Below are positions 1 to 5,515 of a stretch of DNA of 15,876 nucleotides, in pieces. Below the pieces are notes generated by a model. It saw only the letters and a program-made list of their open reading frames with translations, was not told the origin of the DNA and did no database searches. The stretch covers positions 1 to 15,876 of the forward strand of contig CANCGU010000036.1 in the NCBI GenBank assembly GCA_947377705.1. Direction: 5' to 3'. The position numbers and the translations under genes are program-made. Source of the stretch: Comamonadaceae bacterium. Lineage in GTDB: Bacteria > Pseudomonadota > Gammaproteobacteria > Burkholderiales > Burkholderiaceae. The stretch's first letter is position 1; each line of letters starts with the position of its first letter.

Positions 1-64
1 TACCGCAAATCATAGGCGGGACTGCGTGCTTTTAGAGGCTTACAGACATAGCACAATCACGTAC

Positions 65-1303
65 ATGAATCGAAATATGTTGATTGCGGGCGGTGGTATT
101 GCGGGCATGGCTGCTGGGTTTGCCGTGGCGCGCGCAGGCTGGCAAACCAAGGTGTTTGAGCAAGCGGCTGAGTTCTCAGAGGTTGGGGCTGGCGTGCAGC
201 TAGGACCGAATGTGACACGCATATTGCAAGCCTGGGGTTTGGGTGACGCACTCAAGCAAGTGGCGGCTTTTCCTGCAGGCTTACATGCCCGCAGTCTGAC
301 GACAGGTGAGGTGCTGGCCACTTTGCCATTGACGGATGTTGCGGCTAACTACGGCGCACCTTATGTCACCCTCCATCGGGCTGATTTGCATGGCTTGCTT
401 TTGCTAGCAGCGGCAGGCGAAGGCGTGCAAGTGCACAGCGATGCGGTGGTGCACCGTGTCTATCAAACCTCCGATACCGTCACGTTTGACGTGATGCAGC
501 ACGGCCAGTTGCAGCAACACAAGGCGCCTGCAAGTTTGGCTGCAGATGGCGTGTGGAGCCCATTGCGTCAAAAGTTGTTGGGCGATGGCTTACCTGCTTT
601 TACGGGCCACATCGCTTATCGCGCATTGGTGGCACAAGCTGACTTGCCCATGCATTTGCGCAGCCAAGATGTGTCGGTGTGGATGGGCTCACAAGCCCAT
701 GTGGTGAGCTACCCCGTGCGCGGTGGCGAGTACCTGAATGTGGTGTGCTTGGCCGAAGGTCGTCTTTTGGATGACGATGCAAACAACCTGCTGGCTTTGC
801 AAACTTGGAATGCGAAGAAGTCTGAGACACAAACCTTGGCCGAGTTGCACCATGCGTTGCGAGGCGCTTGTGCCCCGTTGACCGATTTGATGTCAGCCTG
901 CAGCGACTGGCGTTTATGGCCCTTGTGTGGCCGACCCGCGATGCAGGGCGTACACGAGCATGTGCAGGACCGTGTGGCTTTGGTGGGCGATGCCGCGCAT
1001 CCCATGTTGCCCTACTTGGCACAGGGGTCGGGCATGGCCATTGAGGATGCGTATGAGCTGGCTTTGCAGTTGTTGGGTGCCACGGCAGAAGATGTGCCTC
1101 AGCGTTTGCAGCAATTCGCGCAAGTCCGCTGGTCACGCAATGCGCGGGTGCAGGCGAGGGCGGTGCGCAATGGCCAAATTTTTCATGCCACTGGGCCTAT
1201 GCGCCTAGGGCGAGACATGGGCTTGCGGTTGATGGGCGCGTCCTTAATGGATTTACCTTGGTTATACGGTTCAAATAGTATTTTCAAAATACTAACTTTT
1301 TAA
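65..1303 (+). CDS. FAD-dependent aromatic-ring monooxygenase (salicylate / 3-hydroxybenzoate hydroxylase-like)
   Basis: This is a 412-residue flavoprotein of the group A hydroxylase family, which uses NAD(P)H and O2 to hydroxylate aromatic substrates in the cytoplasm. Visible motifs are the N-terminal Rossmann GGGIAG (residues 9-14), the ADGxxSxxR segment around residues 160-168, and the FAD-ribityl GDAAHPMLPYLAQG segment from residue 308, followed by an ED pair at 327-328. Length fits the family. The ATG at 65 was chosen because the Rossmann strand begins just after it; an in-frame GTG at 26 would add 13 residues with no family character, and ATG at 77 is possible. No Shine-Dalgarno is seen, but a CACAAT -10-like hexamer lies seven bases upstream, so a leaderless start is possible. 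The last ten codons pass into AT-rich DNA, giving an unusual tail ending IFKILTF. The substrate cannot be named and no ring-cleavage genes are adjacent. Confidence 0.88.
   Translation: MNRNMLIAGGGIAGMAAGFAVARAGWQTKVFEQAAEFSEVGAGVQLGPNVTRILQAWGLGDALKQVAAFPAGLHARSLTTGEVLATLPLTDVAANYGAPYVTLHRADLHGLLLLAAAGEGVQVHSDAVVHRVYQTSDTVTFDVMQHGQLQQHKAPASLAADGVWSPLRQKLLGDGLPAFTGHIAYRALVAQADLPMHLRSQDVSVWMGSQAHVVSYPVRGGEYLNVVCLAEGRLLDDDANNLLALQTWNAKKSETQTLAELHHALRGACAPLTDLMSACSDWRLWPLCGRPAMQGVHEHVQDRVALVGDAAHPMLPYLAQGSGMAIEDAYELALQLLGATAEDVPQRLQQFAQVRWSRNARVQARAVRNGQIFHATGPMRLGRDMGLRLMGASLMDLPWLYGSNSIFKILTF
1276..1294. repeat. Perfect AT-rich inverted repeat at the monooxygenase 3' end
   Basis: TAGTATTTT is followed by a single C and its exact reverse complement AAAATACTA. 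It covers the last codons of the monooxygenase and is followed by a short T run. The stem has almost no GC pairs, so it is at best a weak terminator. It could instead be a protein-binding palindrome or the scar of an insertion. The palindrome itself is certain; its role is inference. Confidence 0.6.
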
Positions 1304-1378
1304 TAAAAAGTAAAACAAAATATTTATATAAATTTAAAATTCCTCAGCAAATTTTTGCTCTTTATAAGGAATTTTCAA
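1304..1378 (+). promoter_or_regulatory. AT-rich promoter/leader region of the outer-membrane protein gene
   Basis: By hand count only 13 of 75 bases are G or C, far below the flanking genes. Several overlapping -10-like hexamers are present (TATATA 1325-1330, TATAAA 1327-1332, TAAAAT 1335-1340), with A-tracts upstream that could act as UP elements; no clear -35 stands out. In the leader, AGCAAA (1346-1351) pairs with TTTGCT (1354-1359) to form a small hairpin just before the ribosome binding site AAGGA (1366-1370), which sits eight bases before the ATG. A strong promoter is likely; the exact transcription start is not resolved. Confidence 0.55.
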
Positions 1379-1978
1379 ATGAAAAAAATCGTCGCTTTGG
1401 GTGTTATTTCGGTCGTTTGCGCTAGCTCTGCATTTGCGCAAGTTTCTAACTTCACTGGCCCATCTGTTGGTGCTGGGATTGACTTCAGATCTACGACCCT
1501 CGAAGTGAGCGGTGGTGGTATTGACTTCTCAGGTTTGGGTTCTCAGAACATCATTGGCACAGTATCTGGTGACTACGGATTTGCTCTCAGCAATACATCG
1601 GTTGCTTTGGTTGGCGCTAAGTTTGATTTAAACAACACACAAATCGCCAAGGCTTCTGGGGGTGGTAACTCCGTAGCTCTGGAAGAAAAGGGTCACTACT
1701 CCGTGTTCGTTGCACCTGGCATTTTGCTGAATGACAAAACGCTCGCTTACGCCAAATTGTCTCTGGAGAGTGCCAAGTACGGTTTGGACAAAGGTGGCGA
1801 TACTGAAGAAACTGGTCACGGTATTGGCTATGGCGTTGGCATTCGCACACACATCTCTGGCAACTGGTTTGCGAACATCGAAGCTGGCCGCATTGCCTAT
1901 AACTCCAAAGATGCGGGTTCTGCAAGCATGAAAACAGGTTCTACTGTTGCTAGCTTCGGCGTGTCATACAAGTTCTAA
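1379..1978 (+). CDS. Small outer-membrane beta-barrel protein (OmpA/porin-like fold)
   Basis: The product has 199 residues with a clear signal peptide: MKK, a hydrophobic core, and an AFA|Q cleavage site after residue 20. The mature part of about 179 residues alternates polar and hydrophobic residues in short glycine-rich strands and ends in SYKF. A C-terminal phenylalanine is the usual recognition signal for the BAM complex, so an outer-membrane barrel of about eight strands is the best reading. The ATG at 1379 is fixed by the AAGGA at 1366-1370 and by the signal peptide; an in-frame TTG at 1355 would spoil it. No cysteine occurs in the mature part. Base composition is lower in GC than the neighbours, common in highly expressed surface proteins but also compatible with transfer. 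It is followed by a strong terminator, so it is probably monocistronic. Its function (adhesion, small porin, stress barrel) cannot be told. Confidence 0.8.
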   Translation: MKKIVALGVISVVCASSAFAQVSNFTGPSVGAGIDFRSTTLEVSGGGIDFSGLGSQNIIGTVSGDYGFALSNTSVALVGAKFDLNNTQIAKASGGGNSVALEEKGHYSVFVAPGILLNDKTLAYAKLSLESAKYGLDKGGDTEETGHGIGYGVGIRTHISGNWFANIEAGRIAYNSKDAGSASMKTGSTVASFGVSYKF

Positions 1979-1984
1979 TCATCT

Positions 1985-2001
1985 AGCTGGCGTCGCCAGC
2001 T
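1985..2001. repeat. GC-rich inverted repeat just after the outer-membrane protein gene
   Basis: AGCTGG and CCAGCT enclose five bases, and the symmetry continues inward almost completely. It begins seven bases after the stop codon and is not followed by a T run, so it is more likely an mRNA 3'-end stabilising hairpin than a terminator. The real terminator follows at 2018-2052. Confidence 0.4.
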
Positions 2002-2017
2002 GAGTGTTTAAAAATTC

Positions 2018-2052
2018 AAATCCCCGCGTTGGCAACAACGCGGGGATTTTTC
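2018..2052. terminator. Two-way intrinsic terminator between the outer-membrane protein gene and the CxxCxxCC gene
   Basis: A perfect 13-bp stem (2018-2030 with 2037-2049) with CCCCGCG/CGCGGGG at its core encloses the six-base loop GGCAAC. It is followed by T2047-T2051 on the plus strand, and an A-rich run at 2010-2020 gives the T-tract on the minus strand. It can therefore stop both converging transcripts. Confidence 0.92.
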
Positions 2053-2055
2053 ATG

Positions 2056-2361
2056 TCAGTTGAGTCGTGCTAACCCATGGCGCATCCGTGCACGCTGGCA
2101 CGCATCACTGCCTTCTTCAAACTCTCGGCAAGGGGAGGGGCGCCATTCGTAGATGCCACAGGTGGCTTTCTCGCCCACTTTGCCGCTGAGGGCTGCGCAG
2201 CGTGGGGGTGCGTAGTCGGTGCCCCGCATGCGGCACATCGTGGCAGTGAGCTCTTGGCCCAAGCCCGTGGGCACAAAACCACCGTGCGTGTCCATTTCTT
2301 CCACGCTGAAATCCACCCGAAAACTGGCGCAGCAGGCGCCGCAGCTGGTGCAGCCGGACAT
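2056..2361 (-). CDS. YkgJ-family CxxCxxCC cysteine-cluster protein
   Basis: This small protein of 101 residues has the motif C4-x2-C7-x2-C10-C11 at its very N-terminus, then C43, C55, C68, C78 and C88. The GIYEWRPSPCREF segment (residues 69-81) is typical of the YkgJ / zinc- or iron-chelating domain family. Metal binding by the cysteine cluster is established for the family only by inference, and no cellular role is known to me. The ATG at 2361 was chosen because its A is also the last base of the argF stop codon (TGATG) and because the motif starts immediately after it; a longer reading from 2433 would overlap argF by 24 codons. It is the last gene of the argD-argF transcript, so its translation is probably coupled to that of argF. 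A two-way terminator lies directly downstream. Confidence 0.82.
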   Translation of the reverse strand: MSGCTSCGACCASFRVDFSVEEMDTHGGFVPTGLGQELTATMCRMRGTDYAPPRCAALSGKVGEKATCGIYEWRPSPCREFEEGSDACQRARMRHGLARLN

Positions 2362-3296
2362 CACTGACGCCCGATGAGCAGGTACTCCATGAGTGCTTTT
2401 TGCACATGCATGCGGTTTTCGGCTTCGTCCCACACCACGCTTTGGGGGCCGTCAATCACCTCGGCTGACACTTCTTCGCCACGGTGCGCAGGCAGGCAGT
2501 GCATGAAGAGGGCGTTGGGTTTGGCCACCGCCATCATGTCGCTGTCCACGCACCAATCGGCAAATGCTTTTTTGCGTGCTTCGTTTTCAGCCTCGTAGCC
2601 CATGCTGGTCCACACGTCGGTGGTGACAAGGTCTGCGCCTTCGCAGGCTTGCATGGGGTTGTCGAACACCTTGTAGCAGTTGGAGTTGCTGAGGCCTGCA
2701 ATGGCAGGGTTCACCTCGTAGCCGCTGGGCGTGCTGACGTGAACGGTAAAGCCCAACATGTCAGCCGCTTGCAGCCATGTGTTGGCCATGTTGTTGCCGT
2801 CACCCACCCAAGCCACCACTTTGCCTTTGAGGCATTCGAGTGGGTGCACGGTCAAGCCTCGGTGCTCGATGAAGGTGAACAAGTCCGCCATGATTTGGCA
2901 GGGGTGAAACTCGTTGGTCAAACCGTTGATCACTGGCACGCGCGAGCTGGCGGCAAAGCTGTTGATCTTGTCCTGGCCGTAAGTGCGAATCATCACCAGG
3001 TCGGTCATGCGACTGATGACTTTGGCACTGTCTTCGATGGGCTCGGCACGGCCCAATTGGCTGTCGCCGGTGGTGAGGTGCACCACAGAGCCACCCAGCT
3101 GGTACATGCCTGCTTCAAAACTCACGCGGGTGCGTGTGGAAGCTTTTTCAAAAATCATGGCCAGCGTGCGGTCTGCCAACGTGTGGTGCTTTTCGTAGGC
3201 TTTGAATTTCTTTTTGATCAGCGCCGCACGTTGGAACAGGTAGGCGTAGTCGTCTGCCGATAGGTCCGTGAACTGCAAGTAATGTTTGATCGTCAT
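2361..3296 (-). CDS. argF: Ornithine carbamoyltransferase
   Basis: The product of 311 residues joins ornithine and carbamoyl phosphate to make citrulline, the sixth step of arginine synthesis, as a cytoplasmic trimer. The carbamoyl-phosphate site STRTR is at residues 53-57 and HPCQ at 131-134. The ornithine-side motif DVWTSMG spans 227-233, and the catalytic HCLPAHR is at 266-272. All key residues are intact and length is normal for the anabolic enzyme. The ATG at 3296 overlaps the argD stop by four bases (ATGA), and the stop shares one base with the following cysteine-cluster gene. This close packing indicates one transcript with argD and coupled translation. The intact SMG and HCLP motifs favour ornithine carbamoyltransferase over aspartate carbamoyltransferase. 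Confidence 0.97.
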   Translation of the reverse strand: MTIKHYLQFTDLSADDYAYLFQRAALIKKKFKAYEKHHTLADRTLAMIFEKASTRTRVSFEAGMYQLGGSVVHLTTGDSQLGRAEPIEDSAKVISRMTDLVMIRTYGQDKINSFAASSRVPVINGLTNEFHPCQIMADLFTFIEHRGLTVHPLECLKGKVVAWVGDGNNMANTWLQAADMLGFTVHVSTPSGYEVNPAIAGLSNSNCYKVFDNPMQACEGADLVTTDVWTSMGYEAENEARKKAFADWCVDSDMMAVAKPNALFMHCLPAHRGEEVSAEVIDGPQSVVWDEAENRMHVQKALMEYLLIGRQ

Positions 3297-4501
3297 GCTT
3301 TTTCTGCCAAGAAGGTTTTGATCAGTGGCACCAAAATCGAAATCAGCTCATCGCACTCGGCTTGGGTGATGATGAGTGGTGGCAACAGACGCACCACGGT
3401 GTCGGCGGTAACGCTGAGCATCAGGCCAGCATCCAAGGCGCGTTGCATGATGGCGCCGCAAGCGCGGTCGAGCTCAATGCCAATCATCAAGCCTTGGCCG
3501 CGAATGTCTTTCACACCAGGCGCATTGGCAAACTCGCGCTTGAACGCGTCGGCGAGGTATTGACCCATGCGGGCTGCATTGCCCATCAGGTCGTCTTTTT
3601 CCATGATGCGGATGGTTTCCAAGCCCGCACGCACGGCCAGCGGGTTGCCACCAAAGGTGGAGCCATGTGTGCCAGCAGTCAACACGCCAGCTGCCTTGGG
3701 GCCTGCGACGACTGCGCCAATGGGCACGCCTGAGGCCAGGCCTTTGGCTAAGGGCATCACGTCGGGCACCACACCTGCCCATTGGTGAGCAAACCATTTG
3801 CCGGTGCGGCCCATGCCGCTTTGCACCTCGTCGACCATCATCAGCCAATCGCGTTGGTTGCACAGCGCGCGCACGTCACGCAGGTAGTCCATGTGCATGG
3901 GGTTGACGCCACCTTCGCCTTGGATGGTTTCCAAGAACACGGCCACCACATTGGGGTTGCCTTCGGTGGCTTGTTTCAGTGCGTCGATGTTGTTGACGGG
4001 CACGCGGATGAAGCCTTCGAGCAAAGGCTCAAAGCCTTTTTGAATTTTTGGGTTGCCCGTGGCGCTGAGCGTGGCAATGCTACGACCGTGGAAGGCTTTT
4101 TCGTACACCACGATTTGTGGGTTGCTGATGCCTTTGTCGTGGCCGTATTTGCGTGCCAGTTTGATGGCGGCTTCGTTGGCTTCCAAGCCGCTGTTGCAAT
4201 AGAACACATTGGTCATGCCCGAGAACTCGACCAGCTTGGCGGCCAGCTTTTCGGCATTGGGTGTGTAGTAGTAGTTACAGCAGTGAATGACTTCGGTCAT
4301 TTGTTGCTGCAAGGCGGCCACAAACTCGGTGTGGTTGTGACCCAAGGTGTTGACGGCAATGCCAGCCAAGGCATCCAAATAAGCGCGACCTTCTGTGTCC
4401 CACACACGGCATCCCTGACCGCGTGCAATGGCGATGGGCAGGCGCCCAAAAGTCGGCATGACATGAGGTTCAGTAGGCACAGTGCGTTTAGCGGATGACA
4501 T
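3293..4501 (-). CDS. argD: Acetylornithine transaminase
   Basis: This 402-residue class III PLP aminotransferase converts N-acetylglutamate semialdehyde to N-acetylornithine with glutamate as amino donor. The PLP-ring residues lie in the DEVQSGMGRTG segment (D224, Q227). The Schiff-base lysine is K253 in PLAKGLASGVPIGAV, and the phosphate-binding STFGGNPLA segment is at 281-289. R371 in RLLPPL fits the substrate carboxylate site. The start at 4501 is supported by GGAG (4512-4509 on the minus strand) seven bases upstream. It is the first gene of argD-argF-cysteine cluster. The same enzyme family includes succinyldiaminopimelate and succinylornithine transaminases; position next to argF decides for argD, although dual use in lysine synthesis is common in the family. 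Confidence 0.95.
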   Translation of the reverse strand: MSSAKRTVPTEPHVMPTFGRLPIAIARGQGCRVWDTEGRAYLDALAGIAVNTLGHNHTEFVAALQQQMTEVIHCCNYYYTPNAEKLAAKLVEFSGMTNVFYCNSGLEANEAAIKLARKYGHDKGISNPQIVVYEKAFHGRSIATLSATGNPKIQKGFEPLLEGFIRVPVNNIDALKQATEGNPNVVAVFLETIQGEGGVNPMHMDYLRDVRALCNQRDWLMMVDEVQSGMGRTGKWFAHQWAGVVPDVMPLAKGLASGVPIGAVVAGPKAAGVLTAGTHGSTFGGNPLAVRAGLETIRIMEKDDLMGNAARMGQYLADAFKREFANAPGVKDIRGQGLMIGIELDRACGAIMQRALDAGLMLSVTADTVVRLLPPLIITQAECDELISILVPLIKTFLAEKA

Positions 4502-4596
4502 GTAGGTACTCCAAAAAGAAAACGACCCAACGAAGGTTGAGCCGTTGAAACGAGATTTTAGAGGCAGTGATGTGACAAATCAGTGGCGAACCCAGG

Positions 4597-4633
4597 TTCA
4601 CAAAAATGCCACAAGTCTTATATAAGATAGAAT
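4597..4633 (+). promoter_or_regulatory. Probable promoter of the DUF3579 gene in the argD/DUF3579 divergent gap
   Basis: TTCACA (4597-4602) is followed 18 bases later by TATAAG (4621-4626); TAGAAT (4628-4633) is an alternative -10. Either gives a leader of roughly 55-65 bases before the ATG at 4698. The leader contains AGGG and CCCT around 4653-4666, which may form a small stem. The 196-base gap must also hold the argD promoter on the minus strand; a TAAAAT at 4560-4555 is a weak candidate for it. No repressor operator is recognised. Confidence 0.45.
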
Positions 4634-4697
4634 ACTTGCAACCGAGCGACTGAGGGAGATCCCCCTTCGCCACGCAACCGTTTCTAGCATCTACCCG

Positions 4698-5018
4698 ATG
4701 GTTTCACACTCCGCCAAAGAAGTTTTTATTCTGGGTTTGACCCTAGAAGGACGCACGTTTCGCCCCAGCGACTGGGCCGAGCGTTTGGCGGGCGTGATGA
4801 GCCAATTTCGTCCGGGCGGGGCCACCCCTGGCAGCCATTTGAGCTATTCCCCTTGGTGCGTGCCCAACACCTTAGATGGCAATAAATGCGTCATCGTTCA
4901 CACCGATTTGCGCGACGAAGAGCCCATGGCCTGGAATTTCGTGATGAATTTTGCGCGTGACAACAACTTGCAAGTGGTAGAAGCCTGCTTGCTGCCTGAG
5001 CACCCACCTGCGGCTTAA
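4698..5018 (+). CDS. DUF3579 family protein, function unknown
   Basis: The product has 106 residues and matches, from memory, the DUF3579 family found in betaproteobacteria, with the diagnostic TFRPSDWAERLAGVMSQFRPGG core at about residues 20-41 and a C-terminal half around MAWNFVMNFARDNNLQVVEACLLP. It has no signal peptide and no membrane segment, so it is probably a small globular cytoplasmic protein. No catalytic motif is visible. The ATG at 4698 is the only reasonable start in this frame and has no clear Shine-Dalgarno. It stands divergent to argD and convergent to rpsT, closed off by a two-way terminator, so it is probably a single-gene unit. The family's constant place beside arginine and rpsT genes is recollection and gives no function. 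Confidence 0.85.
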   Translation: MVSHSAKEVFILGLTLEGRTFRPSDWAERLAGVMSQFRPGGATPGSHLSYSPWCVPNTLDGNKCVIVHTDLRDEEPMAWNFVMNFARDNNLQVVEACLLPEHPPAA

Positions 5019-5038
5019 GTTAAACGTTAAGCGCCAAC

Positions 5039-5066
5039 AAAAAACCCGCTCAAGAGCGGGTTTTTG
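5039..5066. terminator. Two-way intrinsic terminator between the DUF3579 gene and rpsT
   Basis: CCCGCTC (5045-5051) and GAGCGGG (5054-5060) form the stem, realistically with a six-base loop. It is preceded by six A (5039-5044) and followed by five T (5061-5065), so it can end transcripts from both sides. Confidence 0.9.
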
Positions 5067-5103
5067 CTTTTTCTTTGCTGACAGCGCACCCGTTACAAAC
5101 GGC

Positions 5104-5146
5104 GGGCTGAACATTCAGCCCGGGCTGGTTGCCTAATAAATTAGGC
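5104..5146. repeat. Two tandem hairpins in the rpsT 3' trailer, one containing the stop codon
   Basis: GGGCTGAA (5104-5111) and TTCAGCCC (5114-5121) form one inverted repeat. GCCTAA (5131-5136) and TTAGGC (5141-5146) form a second, whose right arm includes the rpsT stop codon (5141-5143). Together with the terminator at 5039-5066 the rpsT transcript would end in three hairpins in a row. The repeats are exact; a role in mRNA stability is inference. Confidence 0.55.
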
Positions 5147-5440
5147 GGCGAGTGCCAAGGCTTTCACCTTGGTGGACAAGCGGCTCTTATCGCGAGCTGC
5201 TTTGTTTTTGTGGAAGATGCCTTTGTCAGCAATCGTGTCCACAACGGCTTGCATCTTGGCAAACAGTTCGGTAGCTTTGGTTTTGTCGCCAGCCAAAACA
5301 GCTTTCTCGACGTTCTTCACCGCAGTGCGGTACTTCGAGCGCAACGAGGTGTTGGCAGCGTTGATTTTGATGTCCTGACGGACGCGTTTACGGCCTGATG
5401 CCAGGCGCGGGTTCTTTTTCTTGGGTTTGGCTGAAGCCAT
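5141..5440 (-). CDS. rpsT: 30S ribosomal protein S20
   Basis: The product of 99 residues is rich in lysine, arginine and alanine and begins [19 protein letters not shown], the normal S20 N-terminus. The middle holds [13 protein letters not shown] and the end [24 protein letters not shown], both characteristic of S20, which binds the 16S rRNA 5' domain early in 30S assembly. Length is slightly above the 87 residues of E. coli S20, due to the C-terminal end, which is usual in betaproteobacteria. GGAA lies six bases before the ATG. The gene is transcribed alone, divergently from murJ, from an extended -10 promoter, and ends in stacked hairpins. Confidence 0.97.
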   Translation of the reverse strand: MASAKPKKKNPRLASGRKRVRQDIKINAANTSLRSKYRTAVKNVEKAVLAGDKTKATELFAKMQAVVDTIADKGIFHKNKAARDKSRLSTKVKALALAA

Positions 5441-5485
5441 GATAGTTTCCTTATGTGTCTGAGGATGATGTCAGCAAAGCCGACG

Positions 5486-5494
5486 ATTGTAGCA
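5486..5494 (-). promoter_or_regulatory. rpsT promoter, extended -10 element
   Basis: On the minus strand the sequence reads TGCTACAAT: a TACAAT -10 box (5491-5486) with the TGn extension. No good -35 is present at the right distance, which the extended -10 may offset. The predicted leader is about 38 bases to the rpsT ATG and contains the ribosome binding site. Confidence 0.55.
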
Positions 5495-5500
5495 AATCGC

Positions 5501-5515
5501 TACACTCCAAACGTG
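5501..5515 (+). promoter_or_regulatory. Possible murJ -10 element abutting a leaderless GTG start
   Basis: TACACT (5501-5506) stands six bases before the murJ GTG at 5513, which is where transcription would begin. No Shine-Dalgarno precedes the GTG and no good -35 is seen. TGTAGC (5488-5493) and GCTACA (5499-5504) form an inverted repeat spanning most of this box and the rpsT -10 box. Confidence 0.4.

Noticed and set aside
2484..3263. 259-codon open frame on the plus strand, antisense to argF
   Set aside because: It lies wholly against argF, whose active-site motifs are intact. The translation is rich in H, V and G with no recognisable family, as expected from the complement of GC-rich codons.
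3782..4498. 238-codon open frame on the plus strand, antisense to argD
   Set aside because: It is a shadow of argD, with no ribosome binding site and no family motif.
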